From positions 99,899,324-99,963,323 of the forward strand of contig NC_085046.1 of NCBI RefSeq assembly GCF_963662255.1: a stretch of 64,000 bases of DNA, read 5' to 3'. The DNA is from Cinclus cinclus (taxonomy: Eukaryota; Chordata; Aves; Passeriformes; Cinclidae). Of the stretch, positions 54,501 through 64,000 are shown piece after piece (the stretch's first letter is position 1; every line of letters starts with the position of its first letter). Made by a program: the position numbers and the translations under genes. The notes below the pieces were generated by a model. It searched no databases and was not told where the DNA came from. It saw only the letters and a program-made list of their open reading frames with translations.

Positions 54501-56724
54501 AGACTAGTGCAATAGATTTTTCTGCATGTGTAAATCTATCTCCATGTTTTGTGAAATAATTCTGTACTGCAAAAAAAATGCTACAAATCATTACTCACTC
54601 ACTGTTGATACCGTATAAAGGCTCAAATACATAAACCCCATACTTTTCCTTTTTCCATCTCTTAGTTCAGTTGAAATTCCACTGTCCACTTTATAAAAAT
54701 AAATCACCCCAAATATTAATGGAATTTTGGTTAAGTTAGTTACAGTATTGAATAAACACTTTCAACAGTTATCACCAGATTTTCTCACATTTTCAATTGA
54801 TATTATTTTCTAGTTATACTGAATGTTTTCAGAATAAGGTTTGCCCATAAGTAATTTAAGACTATGATATGAAAATTGAAATGATAACTGCAACTTTTAA
54901 AGAAGAGCTATCCTGTTTGAAGAAAGCATACCTTCAAACTACTTAGCTATGAACTGAATAATCTCATCTCAAAATTCATTAAATGCTCAGTAATCTGAAA
55001 AGCACTACACTGCTCGTGTCTTATCTGCAGTAAGGAAAAGCAGAGCTCTGTTGTAATTCACTGAAACACAGCGATATCATATTACACTTGTATTTGAAAA
55101 ATGGCTATTTACTTGCACATACAAAACAGAGATCTTAAATTACAAAATTTTTAAAATAGTTATTAATGTAGTATTTCAGACATCAAAGCAAGTTTTTAAA
55201 CACTGTTCAATGTATTTAAAATATCAGACCATCAGTACCATGCAGGACAGACATTTTAAAGCACTCTGTCATCAGAAACCGTCTGTAAATTTCCCTTCAG
55301 CAACAGCAGCTTTCCCCTACTTTGAACAGCATAGCATGAACATGATGCCTGAGCAACTCTGTATTCTCTACCACCCACGACCACTTTGGCCAGCCCAAGG
55401 CAACTATGAATTTACTCTACATGAAACAGACCTATGACAGTGTATCTTTTTCTGGATGAAAAAATAGTGCTTGGGTACCTTGCAAGTATTGGCTCCTGAT
55501 TCCAGTAGCAGTTTTGTCACTGGAAGGTGTTGTCACAGCCTTCCAGCTAAAATACATGGCTGAACTGCACTTCAGCAGTTTATGATTTTTCAAATAAAAA
55601 CTTGAGGCGTTTCTGTTTAGCCATTAAGCTCTGCCTAATTTAGAACAGTTATTGAAGGTTATTTTTGTTTTAACACACCATTAGATCATATGTCTTCTGT
55701 ATTTTGTAGTAACAACTTTTCACAACAGCTATCCTCTTTCCCTGTTACATTTATTTGATGAATAATGAGAAAAAACTACAAGTAATATTTCTAGCTAGCA
55801 GCACACACTTCAACAGAACTTTTTAATGTGGATGCATATGTCAAGAACTATCTTATTGTGGACTTAGTGACATGACATTAAAGGGGACACCAATTAAAAT
55901 GTACAAATCCATAAATTAGTAAAATTTAATGTTAAAAATCTCTCATTTTTTCTGCTTTAAAAGTTATTTTCTCTAATGACTGTATTTTAAAGGTGGTTTA
56001 GAAGTGATGAAAACTTAAAAATGAGACAATCACTATAAATCTGACTGGCACTGGTGATGATAGATATCAAGCCCAAATCCTATGCTGTTCTCCATCAAAT
56101 CATACTCTATGTTGATGATACTGACGCTGTAAGACAGGATCTTTTGATGAAGTACAGGACACACAATATCTTCTTCCACAGCATGCTCAGGGAAATTAAC
56201 TTCCTCATCTAAAATATACTTAAAAACTATTTTTATAGTTAAAAACGATTCCATCTCAAATTAGCCGTGTACAATTTAAATGTGCACATACTTGTGAAAA
56301 TCAGTCTTGAGCTTTGTGCACGATTAGAAAGACAGAAATCAAGATGTGTTATGCTTGATTGAAGCAGGCTGGCAGAAAAGCCCATACAAAAACCCAGAAG
56401 GACTGAAATAAAAGATTCGGTAGTTGATACAAACATTTTAAAGAGCAAGAAGATATATTAACAAAGATGACACAAGATCTACTTTTACACTGAACATTAT
56501 TCAGAAGACTCTATATCTAGCAAAGACAGACTCATGCAGCAAAACACTGGGGCAATGTTGCGCTCAACATTCTGCACCTGGGTCCGTCACTCTGTTCATA
56601 AGAATTCACTTATTTTAATTTATGAGCAGAAAACCTTCCATTCTCCTGGAGAATGAAAAATATTATGCAGCACTCCACAGTTCTTAAAAATATACTGGCT
56701 TGATGGAGAAAGGTTATTGGCAGC

Positions 56725-56759
56725 CATAAGCATAAAATGTGGTCATAAGCATAAAATGT
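56725..56759. repeat. 19-bp-period tandem duplication
   Basis: CATAAGCATAAAATGT occurs at 56725-56740 and again at 56744-56759, separated by three bases. Short local duplication with identical copies. Confidence 0.93.
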
Positions 56760-59700
56760 ACATGTCACATTTAGATTTCAGTTGTAGCTTAATTTACCAA
56801 TCTGTTTCAGTCCTACTGCCAAGGTATGCTGTTTCCTCAGCTTTGTTTCCTAAGGAATGGCAACTTACACTGTCAGATCACCTGTCTGACAAGCAATCAT
56901 GGCTTTCACCTAACTCTGCAATCCACTGGCCAGCTCCAAACAAATGCCACAAAAAGGCAGAGGACTCAAAGAAGTCCCCCAAGTCTAACAAGACTGCCCG
57001 TGGTTGGAGAAAGGGGTTGGTTTGACACCTCATCACTGAAGGGAAGTTTGTGCTGAATTAGCTGCTGATGGACACACATGGTCTGACCAGCCAGCCAGCA
57101 CTTATTCACCAAAAAATGCCCTGACATGCACTGCCTCTTGTCTACCTTGAAAGGCTCTGAGAAAAATCAGGCAATAGATCTGAAGGAGAAATTGGCTATT
57201 TATTCTCACTGGAGAAGTAGGCTGGGTAACTACAACATCCACAGACAACCAGAATTCATTAGCTACGTTACTCAGAGAACAAATTAAGACTCTACAGGAC
57301 TGAAAAAAAAACCCACTTAAAGCTCCTGGTGAAGACCAAAAGCAGATTATGCCAAGCACATATACCCCATTCTTCTTCAGCTAGGCAGAAAGGCAAGAGA
57401 AAGAATGGTGGAAATGAGATTTAAGTTACTTGCTTGAATTGTACAGAGGTCCGAGCTGACTGCCAGAATATGCCTATTTTTCACATTAGGGACTATTTAC
57501 TAACTCAAACTGTAACTGTACTCTACTCTAACTGAACTACTCTAACTGTAGTTCAAATGCTAGTACTACATACCACAGGTGGCGATATGGAACTATGTTA
57601 GCTCACTTCTATAATATCCACATATAACTATATTGAGTCACTCTTTAATATTACATATTCGATGATATATACCACATAAATCTTGCAGAACATCTCCCCT
57701 AAGTGTAAGAAACTTTTATGGTGACTACCATCATCATAATTCCACAGAACAAATTTAAGATACAAACCACAGCTCTTTTAGCAGCTTCAGCAGCCTCAGA
57801 GAACAATGACTCTTTGGGCTGGCTATTTAACAGAAACTTCTGTAATCAAAGACACAAACAACACAGCAATCCAAGATAAAGGCAAAATTAGATTTAAATT
57901 GTATTTCAAAACTCAAGTACCCACCAGAGATGTAGAAGACTTATTGCTATACTGCAAAATGTTTGAAAACTGCTTTTCCAGCAGCAAACATTTAGTAACT
58001 GGATGGAATGTTCCCATCCCATGAAAATAAGTCTTTGTTTTAGTGCATCTTTAGGAGTCCAAAACAAAACATTTGTTTTGTGCTTACTGTCTAAAGTCAA
58101 TTAATATGGATAATCTGAAATAGTCAGAAATCAAAATTATTTGAGTCCTAATGAATGCAGCTTGCTACTGGAACTTTCAAAACACGTAGTGAGTGAAAAT
58201 AGAAAGGGTCCAAGTAGGTCAATGACAGAAAAAAAAAAAGTCATATACACTTCAGAATAGATTATAATTTTGAAGACTACGACTATGTTTACAGGAAAAT
58301 TAAAGATAGATGTTAGCCATATTCCATATTAATCTAAAGGTATCAGTTTACAGTCAATTTTAAAACTGTTTTCTGTTTGACAAGGTGTAAAACAGCATTT
58401 CTAAAATTCATCTACTAGAAAGGCGCAATTTTTTGACTAGATAAAAAGCATGAATGTAGTGTCTCTGTAATGTGGGTGCTGTTTCTTTTTCTAGTATCAC
58501 AGACTGCTGTTTGTTTGCTATCTAGCTGGTTTTTTTAAAATACATTTTGATACTTTTAGACACAGGACATGCTTCCAGCTTCTAAATGACCTGCAGTGCA
58601 ATTTACTGTAGTGTGTACTGTACAAAGTTCTTTGGTATCCACAGGAACAGTTACCAACTGATGTGAACTTCCTTCCCTAAAGAGCTTGTTTTGAATAACA
58701 AACTACTCCAGGGGGAAATACATTATCTTGTCTAATCAAATGTTCAAGTGAGGCTTATTTCATTTCAGGGTTTTACTATGCATTGTGGAAATGTGTGTGA
58801 CACTGACCTTTAATTAATCTCAACCTCAAAGGAAGACAGTAAAATCTTATCAGACCAGATTGTGCATATAATTCCAAAGCTACATTTAAATGGTTTAAAG
58901 AATTAATAAAACTCTCCTATTTTTTTTAGTGACTATGTTCTCTAAGATGTTTGCTTTTATGTAATCTGTATAAAAGGTTTTTGTAAATATCAGTAGTTAT
59001 TTGTTCTTACTTTGTTCAATCAGGTTTAAAATAAAGATGTTACTGATATATGGTTTATATTACCAACATGCTTCCTTTTACCCAAGTATATTTATCCAGT
59101 GCTTTTTGATTAGCTGGAAGTGTTTCCCACTGAGAAACATGTACTTTAGACAGAAAACAATTCAACAGAACAGTATCACATACATGTAGGGCAAAAGTTC
59201 ATTTTTCACGTCAGAGAGCTTGTCAGGTAAAAATATAACTCAGCCTCTTGTGATGTCTGCCCAGGTGGCACGAAGCAGAAACAGCCAAGCCATTCCTGAG
59301 AGACCTTTTGCTGAGGAGACATCTTTGGGGGAGTTTACTGCCCAGCTCCCACCAGGGAAGGAAAAGACAAGTCAAGGACAGTGAGTGAGGAAAGAAGAGG
59401 AAAGCAAGGGAAATATTGGAATACCTTCCCCAGCAACCTCTTTCCTCCACCTCAACCATCCCCGAGCAATGTCCCTAGAAAGGAGAAGAGAGTATCTAGC
59501 ATGCTTATGAAGAGTTGGGAAAGCAGAGCAGGAAAGCCTTGCCTTTCTGACGCTGTGAGAAGCACTAATAAAGAAATAAATATTCTGATGAATTACTCAA
59601 GTATGCAGTATTGATTATGTGTATCCATTAAAAAAGGAAGAAACCTACATAATTCCTGGTAAACAGCAATTAATGCTGAAAGTTTTCGACACTTCTTTCA

Positions 59701-61475
59701 GACTACTGTCAGAAAGATAATATAATAACACTTTAAATAAAATAAGCAGTATAATAAACAACATCACAAAAACTGGTACAATACCCAGGTGTATACATTT
59801 GCTGTAATGGCCAAATACTGCTTTTACAGTAAACACTTTACTAATGCATACAAGGTATAAAGCTTTTGGAAAATCAGAATAAATCCAGTAAACCCCAAAT
59901 ATTATTGCTTTTTTTGCAACTGATGCAAACCAATTATGTTACATTCCTTGAACATTCTCTGCTTGTACAGTGAAGAGTCACAAGTTTCAGGTATTTTTAA
60001 AAATGGTACTAATGATTCAGTTCTAAGTCTTATTCTGTTTGTTTTTGATGCATTTTTGACATCCATTCAGGTAAATGAGAAAACAAGCTAGTTATTTATC
60101 TTCCTCACTGCCAATTTTCAGTTCTAGTCAGCTGCAGAGGTTAATTCTAAATTGGCTGGCTCTCAATCACATTTTCCATCTACCACTTTGTAAACTTTCT
60201 TGGAAACTTAGTTTGATCTTTAAAAAAATAACAACATAGCAAAACATACTTAAATTAAAACTTAACTTTGAGTAAAATGTCATTATTCTTGCTTTGCACT
60301 ATTTTGAAGAATAAACTAACAATATTTGCTTCTAATGATATAACATTGTACTAGTTTTAAACATGTAATTTGTTTATATTTCAGATAATTTATGTTTAGA
60401 CACAGATGGAGAGCAATTTTATTTTAGTCTAAAGTGGCTTGATTTTTTTAACAAGCCTGGTGACAAACATTCTCATGCCAATATTTTACTTCACATAATA
60501 AAAAAGTGAACTTCCTTTCCAAGTGTCTTTTTACATGCTCAGGAAACATCACTGGTACATTTTCCTTGTGATAAGAGAGGATTCACATTTTGGAGAACTA
60601 AATATGGAAACTAAGGTAAAGGATGGCAGTAATGCAATTTAAAACAAATTACAAATACTGCTAGATGCTGAGAAGCCTTCAGCTTGCCCCCACATAGTAC
60701 TTGTTACCAAGTATTCAGCTTATAATAATTAATATATTAAGTAATCAGCCTAAGATGGCATCAGTATTTTTGCAAAGACTGATATATTCACTTTCCGTTT
60801 TTTCTGGTTACATAAATCCAGGTTGAAATGCAAAGGAGGTTTTATTTTTCCTCTTTCTTCCTCCATGAGAAAATAGATGAAATAATTTAATGCTTGAGTT
60901 AATACAGGCATAGATACTAGGGTTCTATTTAACATTTTTAGCAGGAGTTGAAAAGTTCAACTGAAAAACTTCACTGGACTTTATGAAGACAAAACATTAG
61001 ATTGTATCATGTTTGCTATCCATTTATCTCCTAAACAACACAATTTAGCTTAGCTAAAATCTGAATTGACCCTCAGGCTTTTTAAGTGTATACATTGTGA
61101 AACTTCAGGAGCTTCACTGTTCCTGTGGAGAGCCTTTTCCCTTCTGGATAGCCACAGGCTCCCTGACGTTATCAGATAACACCTTCTACAAGGACAAGCT
61201 GGTAGAAATGAGCTGATGATTTTCTTGTGGTAGAAGCCTCTCTCAGCTTACACAAAGAAAACCAGAAAGAAAACCACCATAGATTCTGGCAAGAAAGGCA
61301 ATATGGTCTCACACTTGCTACGGTGCAACTGGAAAAATTAAATAAGGGTTAATAGGGGAATCTCACTGGCATATAAGCCAAAACTTTCACCTGATCAACA
61401 GCTATGATTCATTTGTTCTTTTAGTTAACCTATTTAAAAATGAATCAGCATAGTGCTGATATGGGATATACTGGA

Positions 61476-61500
61476 AAGTAATTTCTTCTGGAAATTACTT
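61476..61500. other. Perfect 10-bp stem hairpin
   Basis: AAGTAATTTC (61476-61485) and GAAATTACTT (61491-61500) are exact reverse complements around a 5-nt loop. AT-rich, so it may be chance. Confidence 0.5.
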
Positions 61501-61916
61501 CTTAAATATTATATCAAGGAGGCTTCTGCAAGGCACTCTAGAGCTCTTTCTAGCCTACTATCTTTCTTCCAACAGTGGAAGCCCAAAAAGAAATGGACAA
61601 CGTTAGGACATGGATACATAACAACAGTCTTCCAAGACTTCTCAACAATCTGAGCCAAACAGGCTTTCCACATACTCAGAAGCCCACAGCTGATTTCTGT
61701 TTTGTGAACTCTGAACTCATCCCATCTCCTCCAAAGGCCATGTGAACTTCATAAAATAGATTTGATTCTACATACTACCTACATATTACTACTATCTACA
61801 CACTATCACTGACACAATTGCACTGGAACAATGCTCCATTCTTACTTTACAAACACAGGAACACTTATGCTGGCTGTTCCAATAACATGGGAAAATGCAA
61901 ACAGAATTTAAATGTG

Positions 61917-61935
61917 TATATCTATATCTATATCT
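61917..61935. repeat. (TATATC)3 hexanucleotide repeat
   Basis: Three TATATC units plus a partial unit on the plus strand. Confidence 0.9.
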
Positions 61936-63213
61936 ACCCTCTGCCATTTCTTTTGTGGTCAATGATCCCTCATGGGATTTCTGCACACCTATCTAGCGTA
62001 TTTTCAGTAAAAATAATAGAGGAGTAGAGTAGAAGTGCCTGCAGTTACACAACAAAACCAAAAGAAAAGTGTTCTCGTGACATAAGGCTCAAATAGCCAT
62101 CATGAAAGTCTTTTGTACACTCAGGTTCATGTGAGTCGATTGCTTTTGAAAGGCATCAGACTAAGCCTTAAAGCTCCAGTCCACAAAGTTAAGTTTAGAA
62201 ATAACTGCAGTGAATGTAGCTGTGTTTACTTATCTAAAAGGGCAAGGGTGAGCAAGACAGACCTGTTCTTGTACCATTTAACCTCTGCAAGGAATGTCAG
62301 TCTTCACATCAGAAGAAGCAAAACCAACACACTGGTCTGGGTTTTTTCTGACGCACAGATTCTCAGTGCCTTTTGGTCTGACTCTAATCTCTGCCTGTTA
62401 ATACAGAGGTGGAGGAAGTAAGCCTGCTTGTTTAGATAGCCATCACCTTCTCATTGCATCCTACTGCTTGTTCCCATCTCCGCTTTCTTCTTCTCCTTTT
62501 CGTGTCACCCACCGTCAGTTAAAACCACAGAAATGATCCACACTAAAAATAACCCCTCCCTCCACCTCATTTGGTCAGGCCAAACAAACAGCTTTACCAG
62601 GACACAGCTGAGGGCACAGTGCAGACATAAAAATGAGAAAGTGGAGTGGATAGTGATGGGGAGGGTTGGAGGAAGGAGGACAATGGCTTAGCCTGGCAGC
62701 TTTGTTGGAACAAATGCACATGAAACTAAACAGTAGGCACTCCTTAGCTGCCCAGAGTAGCAACATGATTCAAAGACTGATGACTTACTTAAAATATAAA
62801 ACCTGAGGAGAAAAATAATTGATGTAGAGGTATGAAAAGGGTATCACATGAGCCTAAGCATCTCTAAAAAGTAAACGACTTCCAAAGTCACTTGGTTCGT
62901 GATATACCCTCCAGTTTTGAAACATCAGATCCCAACAAGAACACAACCTTTCCACACTGGAAAAACCTGCCCAGAGATAGTATGCACTGACAGAACTGGG
63001 CCACTCCTCACCTACAGCAAACAAAAAGCCAGCTTGCTAGAAGCAAATGCCTGGAATTCCCCCCAAATCAAGCTGACTGTTAAGAGTCACAATTTTCTCC
63101 CTACTACATCCTCAAATTCCATAGAGCAACTCTCCGTAAAGTGCTGAAACTTTTTAAAATTTCCCTCTTGCTGTTTGGAAGCATGCAAAACAATATGTTT
63201 TTTTTAAAAAAAG

Positions 63214-63391
63214 AAACAACAACAACAACAACAAAAAAACCAACAAAACAACAAAACCCCAAAACAAACAAAAAAATCACAAAACAAAAAACACCCCCAA
63301 AAACAAAAACAAAACAACAACAACAAAACAAACAAAAAAAATGCCCCCAAAACCCCAAAACAACAACAACAACAACAACAACCCAACCCCC
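63214..63391. repeat. A/C-only low-complexity tract, (AAC)n and CAAAA/CCCC mixed
   Basis: 178 bases on the plus strand contain only A and C except T at 63277 and TG at 63342-63343. It starts and ends with (AAC)n blocks (63214-63232 and 63360-63382) and includes four runs of four or five C next to A runs. On the minus strand, which is the GNAL sense strand, this becomes a G/U-rich RNA with UUG repeats and runs of four to five G. Open frames called through it are compositional artefacts. Confidence 0.95.
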
Positions 63392-63623
63392 GAACCTAAT
63401 TATACTATTTGCAAAGATGTTTTATTGTTTCTATTTTGGAAAGGGAAAAAGTAAAAGAAAACAAAAATTGATTTATTGTATATCTATGTATTTCCCCCAG
63501 GATTCCAACTCCTAAAGTTTAAGTATGTTGACATCCATCATGTAAGCATGGATCAAGAATGGTGTTGGCATGACATGTGGCTGTACTTATAATAAGCCCA
63601 CCACTCCTGAGAATTAGAGAACC

Positions 63624-63643
63624 AAAAAAAAAAAAAAAAAAAA
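63624..63643. repeat. Poly-A tract, 20 bases
   Basis: Uninterrupted run of A on the plus strand, 230 bp to the right of the A/C tract. I saw no retroposed gene body or target-site duplication around it. Confidence 0.95.
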
Positions 63644-64000
63644 GATATGCCTTTCAATGTGACAATCCTTTGAGTCAACAACATTGCAAGACACATGTCA
63701 GCATTTTTTCCTTCAAATTCATTCCATTAGGAAAGTAGGAACTACTCGTAGTGGGAATATGAAATGGAAGTTGTCTCTTTTTTCTACAGATTTTGCTATC
63801 ACAAGCAGGAGAGCTAATGAAACCTGATATACTGTGATCTGTGTCTGTAGCTCTTTAAACCTCTCACTAGAAAAGTCAACAGCTTTGTCTTAACTCTGCT
63901 CTCAAAGCCCCTTTTCTGAAGACAAAAGCAAACCACACATCTACAAAAAGCCTGCAGACTACCAAGGATGGCACTTGCCACAGGACTCATGAGTTTACTT

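Larger units (their letters stand above)
51481..63213 (-). other. GNAL intron upstream of the exon, distal part
   Basis: AT-rich intron. It holds a 12-base poly-T next to the CR1 remnant (51.58 kb), a 19-bp-period duplication at 56.73 kb, a perfect 10-bp stem hairpin at 61.48 kb and a TATATC repeat at 61.92 kb. Purine-rich patches occur near 53.6 kb and 59.4 kb. Whether the CR1 copy extends beyond 51480 is unclear; homology fades there. No exon, RNA gene or further interspersed element was recognised. Confidence 0.65.

Noticed and set aside
63104..63515. Open frames rich in Cys/Phe on one strand and Thr/Lys/Asn on the other
   Set aside because: They are direct translations of the A/C low-complexity tract.
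1..64000. CRISPR arrays, prokaryotic operons, phage or plasmid systems
   Set aside because: The window has a spliced vertebrate exon, CR1 and intron-like composition; no direct-repeat arrays with spacers were seen.

Overview
This window looks like intronic DNA from a bird genome. It is AT-rich and poor in CpG, has no operon-like or dense coding structure, carries many homopolymer and short tandem repeats, and has very few interspersed repeats. The only interspersed element I could recognise with confidence is an old CR1 non-LTR retrotransposon. CR1 together with low repeat load points to a bird; a turtle or crocodilian is less likely but not excluded.

The only coding sequence I can support is one internal exon on the minus strand (20822-20919, 98 bp). 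It encodes part of the alpha-helical domain of a Gs-class G-protein alpha subunit and fits GNAL (G-alpha-olf) better than GNAS. It has a consensus acceptor, a consensus donor and an open frame that ends inside a Tyr codon, as in this gene family. I found no other GNAL exon, no CHMP1B-like intronless gene (known inside human GNAL) and no CpG-island promoter. Because GNAL runs on the minus strand, 20920-64000 is the intron before this exon (at least 43 kb, 5' side) and 1-20821 is the intron after it (at least 20.8 kb, 3' side).

Layout: 1-20821 is downstream intron with poly-T, poly-A and CT tracts and one compact hairpin. 20822-20919 is the exon. 20920-50699 is upstream intron with several GC-richer, CpG-poor patches (about 22.6-22.9, 23.5-23.9, 35.8-36.1, 40.5-40.9 and 45.0-45.3 kb), an unusual bulged hairpin at 24.05 kb, AT and TAAA microsatellites and an 18-bp perfect palindrome. 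50700-51480 is the degraded CR1 copy, in the same orientation as the gene. 51481-64000 is more intron, ending in a 178-bp tract made almost only of A and C.

The open reading frames in the window are otherwise what chance gives in a 64-kb AT-rich sequence. None matches a protein family I recognise, except the frames that are remnants of the CR1 reverse transcriptase region. I found no convincing new biological system. The items most worth checking are two 36-nt cryptic microexon candidates, the bulged hairpin, the A/C-only tract and a 214-codon open frame in a C-rich patch.
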